Of a stretch of DNA of 6,150 nucleotides, positions 1-6,150 are shown in pieces. Position numbers and translations under genes: made by a program. The first letter of the stretch is position 1. Each line of letters starts with the position of its first letter. This DNA is from Clostridia bacterium (GTDB lineage: Bacteria; Bacillota; Clostridia; Lachnospirales; WQUN01), in NCBI GenBank assembly GCA_025997155.1, contig BNUF01000146.1, positions 1 through 6,150 of the forward strand, in the 5' to 3' direction. The notes below the pieces were generated by a model. The model was not told the DNA's origin. It did not search any database and saw nothing but the letters and a program-made list of their open reading frames with translations.

Positions 1-360
1 GTTGCCCTTAGTACCCGTCTTCTTCGCGTCAGCCGCAAGTTCGTTAGCCTTGTTGGCGGCGTGGGCGTTGCCCTGGGTTTGTTCCGCGATAATACTCAAA
101 GACGCGGAGAGTTCCTCAACGGAGCTTGCCTGCATCGTCGAGTTTTGCGCGAGCGACATACTCGATTCGGAAATCTGTTTCGCTCCGAGCGCAACCTGTT
201 CGGACGCGCTGTTAATGTTGTTTATAAGTTCGTTGAAAGTCTGAAGAATCGTTTCGAGAGCGACCTTAATCGGCGCGTAATCCCCGATATATTCGCGGGT
301 TATATACAGATTGAGGTTTTGCTGGGACATTTTGGTAAGCGTATCGGAAAGATTATTAAA
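1..360 (-). pseudogene. Inverted internal segment of the same chemoreceptor gene
   Basis: On the minus strand, reading from about 360 down to 1, there is an uninterrupted MCP-like sequence starting [20 protein letters not shown]. It includes [20 protein letters not shown], then [20 protein letters not shown], then [20 protein letters not shown], and ends [12 protein letters not shown] at the left edge. This is the ascending coiled-coil arm that normally lies immediately N-terminal to the [15 protein letters not shown] of the sense fragment at 349-822. About 20 residues that usually join GN to KIIK are missing and should lie left of position 1. There is no start codon or ribosome binding site of its own, so it is not a separate gene. 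Its codon boundaries coincide with those of the + frame, so the inversion leaves the + frame open. The recognition rests on family pattern memory, not an alignment, but the match in order and register is strong. Confidence 0.85.
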
Positions 361-822
361 GTTATTGACGATATCGCGTTCCAGACTAACCTGCTCGCTC
401 TCAACGCGGCGGTTGAGGCGGCGCGGGCGGGCGAACACGGTAAAGGGTTCGCTGTCGTCGCGGAGGAGGTTCGCTCCCTTGCGGGACGAAGCGCCGTCGC
501 GGCGAAGGAAACGACTGAACTTGTCGATAACTCTATCGTGAAGACGGAGGAAGGCTCGAAAACGGCGGCGCAAACGGCGGAGGCTCTTACCGAAATCATT
601 CAGCAAGTTGAGGATATTTCGCAGATTATCTCCCAAGTTTCAAAAGCGTCGAACGAGCAAAACGAGGGTATCGGGCAAATCAACCTCGGTATCAACCAAA
701 TCGCTACCGCGACACAGAAAAACACCGCGACAAGCGAAGAGTCGGCGGCGTCGGCACAGGAACTTTCGAGCCAGTCCGATATGTTGCGTACTGGTGTGGC
801 AGGATTCAAATTCAGAAAATAA
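1..822 (+). CDS. Methyl-accepting chemotaxis protein, rearranged: sense 3' part fused in frame to inverted upstream part
   Basis: The frame is open from the left edge to the TAA at 820-822. Only about 349-822 (157 codons) is genuine MCP sequence in the sense direction. It begins [14 protein letters not shown] and continues through the hairpin-tip signature ([23 protein letters not shown], roughly 400-475) that binds CheA and CheW. It then runs down the descending coiled coil with the usual ASNEQ...GI.QIN.GI and [14 protein letters not shown] segments and ends FKFRK, with no CheR-docking pentapeptide. Codons before about 349 (beginning [14 protein letters not shown]) resemble no MCP; they are the antisense of MCP codons on the other strand. 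A GTG at 61 could be called as a start, but nothing supports it biologically. The native protein would carry an N-terminal sensor and membrane segments to the left of the window. As it stands, the signalling coiled coil cannot form normally, so this allele is probably inactive unless it flips back. The identity of the 3' part is very secure; the state of the gene is inferred. Confidence 0.8.
   Translation, partial: VALSTRLLRVSRKFVSLVGGVGVALGLFRDNTQRRGEFLNGACLHRRVLRERHTRFGNLFRSERNLFGRAVNVVYKFVESLKNRFESDLNRRVIPDIFAGYIQIEVLLGHFGKRIGKIIKVIDDIAFQTNLLALNAAVEAARAGEHGKGFAVVAEEVRSLAGRSAVAAKETTELVDNSIVKTEEGSKTAAQTAEALTEIIQQVEDISQIISQVSKASNEQNEGIGQINLGINQIATATQKNTATSEESAASAQELSSQSDMLRTGVAGFKFRK
349..360. 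repeat. Inversion breakpoint in the chemoreceptor gene (candidate 12-base inverted-repeat copy)
   Basis: The 12 bases AAGATTATTAAA read KIIK on + (start of the sense MCP arm) and, as TTTAATAATCTT, read FNNL on - (start of the inverted arm). If both peptides are native to their own place in the original gene, the sequence existed there twice in opposite orientations. Recombination between the copies would give exactly the junction seen here. Only one copy is visible; the partner is predicted about 60-75 bases left of position 1. The exact crossover could lie anywhere in about 346-362, and the true homology may be shorter than 12 bases. Confidence 0.55.
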
Positions 823-830
823 GGTCAATA

Positions 831-860
831 AAAACCGCTCTCGGCAGAGGGCGGTTTTAT
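831..860 (+). terminator. Intrinsic terminator after the chemoreceptor gene
   Basis: A 12-base-pair stem has left arm AAAACCGCTCTC (831-842) and right arm GAGGGCGGTTTT (847-858). It contains one G-T wobble and closes a GGCA tetraloop. The GC core sits between an A run and a T run, so it could terminate in both directions. It begins 8 bases after the MCP stop and ends 18 bases before the tilS ATG. It therefore insulates the chemoreceptor from the operon downstream. The downstream T tract is short (TTTTATATTAT). Confidence 0.9.
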
Positions 861-865
861 ATTAT

Positions 866-870
866 AGGTG
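866..870 (+). promoter_or_regulatory. Ribosome binding site that decides the tilS start
   Basis: AGGTG lies 6 bases before the ATG at 877, a normal Shine-Dalgarno spacing. The longer alternative, GTG at 868, would overlap this motif and has only AT-rich sequence upstream of it. An in-frame TAG at 865-867 rules out any earlier start. The ATG at 877 is therefore preferred. Confidence 0.6.
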
Positions 871-876
871 ATTGAT

Positions 877-2157
877 ATGCCGGAAGATAAGGTTGTTGTA
901 GGGTTGTCGGGGGGCGCGGATTCCGTGGTTCTCTTGCATATGCTGGTAAAAGAGAAAAAAAGCATTTACGCTTGTCATTGCAACCATTTGCTGCGCAAAG
1001 AGGAGGCAAACCGTGACGAGGATTTTGTGGTGTCACTTTGTGAACGGTTAAAAGTACCTCTTAAAGTTGTGCGGTTTGACGTTTTGGAATACGCGAAACT
1101 GCACAAGCTTTCTACGGAAGAGGCGGGGCGGATTCTGCGCTATCAGGCGTTGGAGAAATACGCGGAGGAACTTGGCGCGAAAATCGCCCTCGCCCACAAC
1201 AAGAACGACCAAGCCGAAACCGTGCTGTTTAATCTTTTTCGGGGGAGCGGCACGACGGGGCTTGCGGGTATTCCCCCCGTTCGCGGGAACATAATCCGCC
1301 CGCTCCTCGGGTTCTCCCGCGCCGAAATCGAAACAATATGTCTTGAAAATAACATAGCGTATGTGTCCGACTCCACAAACGCCGAAAACGACTACTCCCG
1401 CAACAAAATCCGCAACCTACTGCTCCCGCAAATCGAAAATCTTTTGGGATACAGCCCCGTGAACAATATTGCCAAAACTTCCTCCATTATATATGAAGAA
1501 AATATGTACTTTGAGGAAATCACCCAAACCGCTCTTGAAGAGTGCCTTGTTAAGAAAAATAACGAATTTGCCCTTGACATAACGATATTAAACAATTATC
1601 ATAAAGTATTACAAAAAAAAATTGTTTTGTCCGCAATCCGTAAGTTTTCTAAAAAAGATTTCACCTACGGACACGTGAACGCGGTTTTGGCACTTCTTTC
1701 TAAAGAAAACGGTGAAATCCACCTGCCGCACAGCGTCGTCGCGAAAAAAGAATTTAATACGCTTTATTTTTTGAATAATGCTGAAAAATCCAGAAGTTTT
1801 TGGTATAATTTAGAGTATGAGGAAGCTTGTTTCATACAGGAACTGGGATTATATGTAAAAATGTCGGAACGCCCTTTTTTGGGGGCGAGGATTTTTTATT
1901 TTGACGAACGTCCCGAAATTTGTGCAAGGACAAGGCAAGTCGGCGATAAAATCTACTTTAACAGCATAGGCGGTTCAAAGAAGATTAAGGATTTTTTTAT
2001 TGAACAAAAAGTACCCGCGTCAAGGCGGGATAACGTTTTACTGATAGCAGTCGGCGCGGACATACTCTGGGTGCGTATCGGTGAGAGGGATATTTTCTCG
2101 AATCGGTATGATACAAAGAAAGATTTCGCCGTTTATATAAGCTACGAGGAGGACTAA
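877..2157 (+). CDS. tilS: tRNA(Ile)-lysidine synthetase TilS
   Basis: TilS is a cytoplasmic enzyme that uses ATP and lysine to convert C34 of the CAU-anticodon isoleucine tRNA to lysidine. This switches the tRNA's identity from Met to Ile and lets AUA be read. From the ATG at 877 the product is 426 residues. The PP-loop SGGADS is at residues 11-16, followed by HCNHLLR (34-40), the [10 protein letters not shown] motif (106-115; often HHxDDQAET), the [14 protein letters not shown] stretch, RPLL, and DSTN (165-168) with the RNKIR region. A variable middle domain follows, then a TilS C-terminal domain at about 345-405 ([35 protein letters not shown]). The protein begins almost at the PP-loop; many homologues have 15-25 more residues, and here the terminator occupies that space. 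The central part (about 1480-1890) is clearly AT-richer than its flanks. It ends 2 bases before ftsH, as is common in Firmicutes, although the hpt gene often found between them is absent. Confidence 0.93.
   Translation: MPEDKVVVGLSGGADSVVLLHMLVKEKKSIYACHCNHLLRKEEANRDEDFVVSLCERLKVPLKVVRFDVLEYAKLHKLSTEEAGRILRYQALEKYAEELGAKIALAHNKNDQAETVLFNLFRGSGTTGLAGIPPVRGNIIRPLLGFSRAEIETICLENNIAYVSDSTNAENDYSRNKIRNLLLPQIENLLGYSPVNNIAKTSSIIYEENMYFEEITQTALEECLVKKNNEFALDITILNNYHKVLQKKIVLSAIRKFSKKDFTYGHVNAVLALLSKENGEIHLPHSVVAKKEFNTLYFLNNAEKSRSFWYNLEYEEACFIQELGLYVKMSERPFLGARIFYFDERPEICARTRQVGDKIYFNSIGGSKKIKDFFIEQKVPASRRDNVLLIAVGADILWVRIGERDIFSNRYDTKKDFAVYISYEED
1574..1602 (+). promoter_or_regulatory. Candidate sigma70-type promoter inside tilS
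   Basis: A perfect -35 box TTGACA (1574-1579) is followed after exactly 17 bases by TATCAT (1597-1602), a five-of-six match to TATAAT. It lies in an AT-rich stretch on the coding strand, about 560 bases before ftsH. It could provide tilS-independent transcription of ftsH, argF and the aminotransferase. This is pattern evidence only; AT-rich coding DNA can produce such matches by chance. Confidence 0.4.
1781..1809 (+). promoter_or_regulatory. Second, weaker promoter-like match inside tilS
   Basis: A perfect TATAAT (1804-1809) is preceded by TGG, giving an extended -10 element. CTGAAA (1781-1786, four of six to TTGACA) lies 17 bases upstream. It is about 350 bases before ftsH. The -35 is poor, so this is less convincing than 1574-1602, although the extended -10 could compensate. 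Confidence 0.28.
2146..2152 (+). promoter_or_regulatory. Ribosome binding site that fixes the TTG start of ftsH
   Basis: GAGGAGG, inside the last codons of tilS, ends 7 bases before the TTG at 2160. This near-ideal site supports the rare TTG start. The protein then begins [14 protein letters not shown], where a FtsH N-terminal membrane helix is expected. Its position couples ftsH translation to the end of tilS. Confidence 0.8.
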
Positions 2158-2159
2158 TT

Positions 2160-4076
2160 TTGAGAAAAGATTTTCTAAAAGGCGCGGGTCTTTATATATT
2201 GATGATTGTTTTTATACTTATAGTATTGCAAGCGGTCAGAACCTCGGAAAAACCCGTTCAGGAACCATATATTTACAGTCAACTCCTCGCGGATATCGCA
2301 GGTAAAAAGGTGACGCGTCTTGAAATCACGGGCGAGGCGGAGTCAAGCGGCGCAAAGGTTAAGGTTTTCCTAAATGACGCGGCGACAAAGGAACTTGAGG
2401 TTATCGACGTTGACAGTTTTTTGCGGCTCGCTAATGCCGCGAACGAGGAGCAAGGCGTACAAATTGATATGAAACTGGCGAAAAGCAACACGACTTTCTT
2501 GCAATTTTTACCTATAATCGTTATGGTAATCGTGTTCATTTTCATATTATATATGATGTCACAGCAACAAAGCGGGACAGGCGGCACGGGGCGGGGCGTT
2601 ATGTCCTTCGGACGCGTCCGCGCAAGGCACGAACCAATCGGCAAGCCAAAGGTGAATTTTGACTCCGTTGCGGGACTTCAGGAAGAAAAAAACGAACTGG
2701 AAGAAATTGTCGATTTCCTGAAAGCTCCTAAAAAATTCACGGATATAGGCGCAAGGATACCGAAGGGCGTACTCTTAGTCGGACCTCCGGGGACGGGGAA
2801 AACCCTGCTTGCGAAAGCGGTTGCGGGGGAGGCGGGAGTGCCGTTTTTCTCGATATCGGGGTCGGATTTCGTTGAAATGTTTGTCGGCGTTGGCGCGTCC
2901 CGCGTCCGCGACTTGTTTGAACAGGCGAAACGCAACCTCCCCGCAATCGTGTTTATTGACGAGATAGACGCGGTGGGGCGCAGACGCGGCGCGGGTATGG
3001 GCGGCGGTCACGACGAACGCGAGCAAACCCTCAACCAGCTGTTGGTAGAAATGGACGGATTTGGGCTGAACGAGGGCGTAATCGTCGTCGCGGCGACAAA
3101 CCGCCCCGACATACTTGACCCCGCACTCTTGCGTCCGGGGCGTTTCGACAGGCAGGTCGTAGTCGGCAAACCCGACATAAACGAACGCGAACAGATACTC
3201 AAAGTTCACGCAATCGGGAAAAAATTGGGGATAAGCGCGGATTTGCGGGTCGTCGCCCAGACTACCCCTGGGTTCACAGGGCGGCCTCGTTCAGCAGATT
3301 CTCTAAATCCGCTGAACGAGGCCGCCCTGTTAGCCGTTCGCGAGGACAAAAAGGAAATCGATATGAACGACCTCAAGAAGGCGTTCGTCAAAGTCGATAT
3401 GGGGACGGAGAAGAAGAGCCGCACAATCGCGAAACGCGAACGAAAAATCACGGCGTATCACGAGGCGGGACACGCGATTATCTTTGAAATGCTCGACCTT
3501 CTCGACCACGTGCATATCGTGTCGGTTATACCAACAGGTATGGCGGGCGGCTACACTATGTCGCTTCCGCACAACGACAAGTCGCATATTTCTAAAAAAT
3601 ATATGGAGCAGACAATCGTGTCCCTGCTAGGCGGACGCGCCGCCGAAAGTATCGCCCTTGACGACATTACGACGGGAGCGTCGAACGATATCGAACGCGC
3701 AACGAATATCGCGCGGAGTATGGTGACGAAATACGGAATGAGCGAAAACCTTGGCCCAATCCAATTCGGCGACGACAACGAGGAGATTTTTCTGGGGCGG
3801 GATTTCGGGCATACGCGCAATTACAGCGACGACATTGCGGCGCAAATTGACGCGGAAATCAAGCGAATTGTGGAAATTTCCTATGAACGGGCGTCTAAAA
3901 TCCTGAACGATAACATAGATATTTTGCATACGGCGGCGGAGCTTTTGATTCAGCGGGAGAAAATCTCGGGCGACGAATTTCGTGAACTCTTTCCCGAGGG
4001 GCGGCTCGTCCTGAAAGATTTTGCCGACGATGAACAAAATCCGCTTATTACCGAAAAGAAGGAGGAAATTTTGTGA
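2160..4076 (+). CDS. ftsH: ATP-dependent zinc metalloprotease FtsH, with an altered lid segment
   Basis: FtsH is a hexameric membrane-anchored AAA+ protease that unfolds and degrades misassembled membrane proteins and some soluble regulators. The 638 residues match the usual length. There are two membrane helices (about 8-26 and 116-133) flanking an extracytoplasmic domain, followed by a Gly-rich linker. Motifs are Walker A GPPGTGKT (208-215), the pore segment with FVG (241-243), Walker B VFIDEID (264-270), and the second region of homology with Arg fingers R325 and R328. The protease has HEAGH (434-438) and the third zinc ligand, probably D510 in ASND. All catalytic residues are present. The anomaly is at residues 375-384: [10 protein letters not shown] stands where the family has ADLENL, just before an intact LNEAALLA. 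This is a net gain of 4 residues caused by an inverted repeat (3276-3330). The segment lies in the AAA+ lid near the sensor-2 position, so ATPase function may be impaired. The start is TTG, and the stop overlaps argF. Confidence 0.95.
   Translation: MRKDFLKGAGLYILMIVFILIVLQAVRTSEKPVQEPYIYSQLLADIAGKKVTRLEITGEAESSGAKVKVFLNDAATKELEVIDVDSFLRLANAANEEQGVQIDMKLAKSNTTFLQFLPIIVMVIVFIFILYMMSQQQSGTGGTGRGVMSFGRVRARHEPIGKPKVNFDSVAGLQEEKNELEEIVDFLKAPKKFTDIGARIPKGVLLVGPPGTGKTLLAKAVAGEAGVPFFSISGSDFVEMFVGVGASRVRDLFEQAKRNLPAIVFIDEIDAVGRRRGAGMGGGHDEREQTLNQLLVEMDGFGLNEGVIVVAATNRPDILDPALLRPGRFDRQVVVGKPDINEREQILKVHAIGKKLGISADLRVVAQTTPGFTGRPRSADSLNPLNEAALLAVREDKKEIDMNDLKKAFVKVDMGTEKKSRTIAKRERKITAYHEAGHAIIFEMLDLLDHVHIVSVIPTGMAGGYTMSLPHNDKSHISKKYMEQTIVSLLGGRAAESIALDDITTGASNDIERATNIARSMVTKYGMSENLGPIQFGDDNEEIFLGRDFGHTRNYSDDIAAQIDAEIKRIVEISYERASKILNDNIDILHTAAELLIQREKISGDEFRELFPEGRLVLKDFADDEQNPLITEKKEEIL
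3276..3330. repeat. 20-base perfect inverted repeat with inverted spacer inside ftsH
   Basis: The left arm ACAGGGCGGCCTCGTTCAGC (3276-3295) and right arm GCTGAACGAGGCCGCCCTGT (3311-3330) are exact reverse complements around a 15-base spacer, AGATTCTCTAAATCC. The spacer can extend the hairpin by 4 more pairs after one A-C mismatch, leaving a 5-base loop. The right arm encodes the conserved LNEAAL. The left arm is its antisense copy and encodes RPRS, which is foreign to the family. The complementary strand of the spacer, GGATTTAGAGAATCT, supplies the missing ADLEN(L) codons in frame. Net change against the inferred original is +12 bases. The transcript would carry a very stable hairpin in mid-gene. 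Confidence 0.93.
4059..4065 (+). promoter_or_regulatory. Ribosome binding site for argF within ftsH
   Basis: AAGGAGG is 7 bases before the GTG at 4073 and lies inside the last ftsH codons. It supports the GTG start and the 4-base GTGA stop/start overlap. Confidence 0.8.
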
Positions 4077-5020
4077 TTGACTTGACTGGAAGAAGTCTGC
4101 TTTCGTTGCGTGATTTTACAAAAGAAGAGATTTTATACCTGCTGGACCTTTCCGACAGGCTTAAAAAGGAAAAAAAGGAAGGCATATACAAAAAACGTCT
4201 TGAAAATAAAAATGTCGCGCTTATATTTGAAAAAAGTTCGACACGCACGCGCTGTTCGTTCGTCGTCGCGTGTTTTGACGAAGGGGCGCACCCAGAGTAT
4301 CTTAATCGCGGCGATATTCAGCTCGGGCATAAGGAAACAGTTGAGGATACCGCAAGGGTTCTCGGGAGAATGTTTGACGCAATCGAGTTTCGGGGATTCT
4401 CACAGAAACATTGCGCCACATTGGCAAAGCATAGCGGCGTTCCCGTGATTAACGGACTCACGGACGAGGAACACCCGATACAGGTACTCGCGGATTTGAT
4501 GACAATCCGCGAAAGGTTTGGGACGCTAGGCGGGCTTAAGCTCGTTTTCGTGGGCGACGGACGGAACAATGTCGCGAACGCGCTTATGATAGGCGCGGCG
4601 AAAGTCGGGCTTGATTTCGTAATCGCCTCCCCAAGCGAGCGTTTTCCAGACAGGGAACTTGTGGAAGAATGTACAAATTATGCCAAGGAGAACAACAGCA
4701 CCATAAGACTTGACGACGACGCGGGACGCGCAGTCGCGGGAGCGGACGTGGTATACACGGACGTTTGGGTGTCTATGGGGGAGGAGGGCAAGGAACACGA
4801 ACGCGCCACGCTCCTTCGCCCGTATCAGGTAAACCGCGAGCTTATGTCCTGCGCGAAAGAAACGGCTGTTTTCCTTCACTGTCTGCCCGCCGTAAGGGGA
4901 TACGAAGTCACCGAAGAAGTTTTTGAGAGCGCCGCCTCGCTTGTCTTTGACGAGGCGGAAAACCGCCTGCACACCGCAAAAGCCGTATTAGTCGCCCTTT
5001 TGGGTAAAGGTAATCTCTGA
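4073..5020 (+). CDS. argF: Ornithine carbamoyltransferase
   Basis: This cytoplasmic enzyme transfers the carbamoyl group of carbamoyl phosphate to ornithine, giving citrulline in arginine synthesis (or in reverse in the arginine deiminase route). The 315 residues fit the family. Carbamoyl-phosphate-binding motifs are STRTR (56-60), GHKE (85-88), the RG of EFRG (107-108) and HPIQ (134-137; usually HPTQ or HPCQ). Ornithine-site motifs are DVWVSMG (230-236) and the loop Cys in HCLPAVRG (269-276). R298 in DEAENRLH matches the conserved late arginine. SMG and HCLP distinguish it from aspartate carbamoyltransferase. The start is GTG at 4073, inside the ftsH stop (GTGA, 4-base overlap). It is preceded by AAGGAGG (4059-4065) at a 7-base spacing, so translation is probably coupled to ftsH. 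No arginine-repressor box is evident near the start. Anabolic or catabolic use cannot be told from the sequence; argF is the likelier name given the operon context. Confidence 0.94.
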   Translation: MIDLTGRSLLSLRDFTKEEILYLLDLSDRLKKEKKEGIYKKRLENKNVALIFEKSSTRTRCSFVVACFDEGAHPEYLNRGDIQLGHKETVEDTARVLGRMFDAIEFRGFSQKHCATLAKHSGVPVINGLTDEEHPIQVLADLMTIRERFGTLGGLKLVFVGDGRNNVANALMIGAAKVGLDFVIASPSERFPDRELVEECTNYAKENNSTIRLDDDAGRAVAGADVVYTDVWVSMGEEGKEHERATLLRPYQVNRELMSCAKETAVFLHCLPAVRGYEVTEEVFESAASLVFDEAENRLHTAKAVLVALLGKGNL

Positions 5021-5033
5021 GGAGGAAGTAACA

Positions 5034-6150
5034 ATGTCCACTAAATACGCGGAAAAGAGCGGCGGCGAACTGAACGCCCTGTACTTAAAATTTCGCGCGG
5101 AGTATGAGAAACGCCGCGCCGTCGGGGCGAGGCTCGATATGTCACGGGGGAAACCAAGCCCCGAACAGTTGAATTTGTCAAACTCGATGATTACCTGCCT
5201 CGGCGCGGACGAATATATGGCGGGGAAAGTCGATTGCCGCAACTATGGCGGGCTTGACGGGCTTCTCGCGATGAAACGGATTTTTGCCGACATTTTGGGT
5301 ATCGAACCCGACCAGGTGATTGTCGGCAACAACTCAAGCCTTACGATGATGTTTGACAGTATCGCGTCAAATATGACTCACGGTGTGCGTGACGGGATTC
5401 CGTGGGTGTCGCAGGGGCAAGTCAAGTTTCTTTGCCCTGTGCCTGGGTACGACCGCCATTTCGCTATTTGCGAGTATTTTCATATAAAAATGATACCGAT
5501 ACCAATGGACGAGAACGGCCCTAATATGGATATCGTGGAACAGGTCGTTTCAAAAGACCCGATGATAAAGGGTATGTGGTGCGTTCCGAAATACTCGAAC
5601 CCCGAGGGGATTGTGTATTCCGACGACGTTGTACGCCGAATTGCGCGGCTGAATCCCGCCGCCGAAGATTTCCGCGTGTACTGGGACGACGCGTACACAA
5701 TCCACCACCTGTACGGCGAACCCGCGTCACTCCTGAACATTCTTGACGAATGCGAGCTCGCGGGTAATCCGAATATGGTTTATATGTTCTCTTCGTTATC
5801 AAAAATAAGTTTCAGCGGCGCGGCGGTGTCCTGTATGTGTGCGTCTTATGAAAACATAGAGTATATCAAAAAAAGACTTTCAGTACAGATGATTGGCCCC
5901 GACAAGATAAACCAGTTGCGGCACGTTCGTTTTTTTAAGGACGTTGACGGGGTTATGGAGCAGATGAACCGTCACGCGGAGATTTTGCGCCACAAATTCG
6001 ACCTTGTTCATCAAATTTTTGAACGGGATTTACAGGAACTGGATATTTGCGAATGGACGCGTCCGAAAGGCGGGTATTTTATATCGTTCTATTCGCTTGA
6101 GGGCTGCGCCCGAAATATCGTGCATTATTGTAAACGCTGCGGGCTTACGC
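5034..6150 (+). CDS. PLP-dependent aspartate aminotransferase-like protein (Asp_aminotransf / class Ic type), 3' truncated by window
   Basis: This is a fold-type I, PLP-dependent enzyme expected to interconvert aspartate and 2-oxoglutarate with oxaloacetate and glutamate in the cytoplasm. It begins at ATG 5034, with GAGGAGG (5019-5025) 8 bases upstream overlapping the argF stop. The 372 visible residues run unbroken into the right edge; the family is usually about 420-430. Recognisable segments are LDMSRGKPS (about 34-42), DCRNYGGLDGL, GNNSS (phosphate-binding loop, about 98-102), LCPVPGYDRHF, PKYSNPEG (N189, P190) and WDDAY (D218 for the pyridine nitrogen, Y221 for O3'). SSLSK follows, with the Schiff-base lysine at K257, then IGPDKINQLRHVRFF and PKGGYF. 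The C-terminal substrate-carboxylate arginine would lie just beyond the window. The IGPDKINQLRHVRFF and SRGKPS patterns point to the subfamily first recognised in actinobacterial AspT, not to classical AspC. Substrate specificity is inferred. Adjacency to argF fits supply of aspartate for argininosuccinate formation. Confidence 0.88.
   Translation, partial: MSTKYAEKSGGELNALYLKFRAEYEKRRAVGARLDMSRGKPSPEQLNLSNSMITCLGADEYMAGKVDCRNYGGLDGLLAMKRIFADILGIEPDQVIVGNNSSLTMMFDSIASNMTHGVRDGIPWVSQGQVKFLCPVPGYDRHFAICEYFHIKMIPIPMDENGPNMDIVEQVVSKDPMIKGMWCVPKYSNPEGIVYSDDVVRRIARLNPAAEDFRVYWDDAYTIHHLYGEPASLLNILDECELAGNPNMVYMFSSLSKISFSGAAVSCMCASYENIEYIKKRLSVQMIGPDKINQLRHVRFFKDVDGVMEQMNRHAEILRHKFDLVHQIFERDLQELDICEWTRPKGGYFISFYSLEGCARNIVHYCKRCGLT

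Noticed and set aside
2..244. 80-residue hydrophobic-looking reading frame on + near the left edge
   Set aside because: It is the exact antisense of the minus-strand MCP codons; its Ala/Leu/Ser richness comes from the complement of coiled-coil codons.
61..348. GTG at 61 as start of a complete 253-residue chemotaxis protein
   Set aside because: The first 96 or so codons are antisense of real MCP codons, there is no convincing ribosome binding site, and the frame is open to the window edge; the start is only an artefact of the inversion.
858..865. TATATTAT as a -10 box for tilS
   Set aside because: No -35 element lies 16-18 bases upstream, where the sequence is the terminator stem; the AT tract is better explained as the terminator tail.
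2775..3209. 144-residue minus-strand reading frame opposite ftsH
   Set aside because: It overlaps the AAA+ core of an unambiguous gene, resembles no known protein and has no start context; it is a by-product of codon bias.
4476..4484. HPIQ in place of HPTQ/HPCQ in ornithine carbamoyltransferase as a sign of altered specificity
   Set aside because: Only the variable third position differs; His, Pro and Gln and the SMG and HCLP motifs are all intact, so ordinary activity is expected.
4932..4958. 8-base inverted repeat CCGCCTCG / CGAGGCGG near the end of argF
   Set aside because: It encodes family-conserved residues (SLVFDEAEN), has an 11-base loop and no T tract; probably chance and not a terminator or an inversion scar.
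4526..4972. 148-residue minus-strand reading frame opposite argF
   Set aside because: It lies entirely within a well-conserved gene and has no recognisable motifs.
1..6150. CRISPR arrays, tRNA or rRNA genes, insertion sequences, riboswitches
   Set aside because: No regularly spaced repeats, cloverleaf-like or transposase sequences were seen, and non-coding space is limited to the 54-base gap at 823-876.

Overview
The window looks like chromosomal housekeeping DNA from a bacterium of the Clostridia/Firmicutes type. This rests on strong GGAGG-type ribosome binding sites, GTG and TTG starts, a soluble-tip chemoreceptor sequence typical of that group, and the tilS-ftsH pairing. The assignment is an inference from family resemblance; no rRNA or other marker is present. 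Coding density is high and every recognisable gene is on the + strand. The only gap between genes is 54 bases and is filled by a hairpin terminator.

Layout: 1-822 is a rearranged methyl-accepting chemotaxis protein (MCP) gene. Its 3' part (about 349-822) reads normally on + and ends at a strong intrinsic terminator (831-860). The part that should lie just upstream in the protein is present but backwards (about 1-360, minus strand). Then come tilS (877-2157, tRNA-Ile lysidine synthetase), ftsH (2160-4076, membrane AAA+ zinc protease), argF (4073-5020, ornithine carbamoyltransferase) and an aspartate-aminotransferase-like gene that runs off the right edge (5034-6150). The last four are packed with 2 bases, a 4-base overlap and 13 bases between them, so they are probably one operon. 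A good sigma70-like promoter inside tilS (1574-1602) could add transcription of ftsH and the genes beyond.

How the genes relate: TilS makes the lysidine needed to read AUA codons, and FtsH performs membrane protein quality control. ArgF makes citrulline from ornithine. The aminotransferase could supply aspartate, which the next arginine step consumes. The link between the first pair and the second pair is positional only.

The most notable content is two independent intragenic inversion scars. One flips at least 350 bases of the MCP gene at a breakpoint in or next to AAGATTATTAAA. The other, in ftsH at 3276-3330, is a 20-base perfect inverted repeat around a 15-base spacer. Reading that spacer on the opposite strand restores the highly conserved FtsH sequence [14 protein letters not shown]. 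Both rearrangements keep the reading frame open. They may be real (intragenic invertons or polymerase template switching) or may be amplification or assembly chimeras. The sequence alone cannot decide, but both make sharp predictions.
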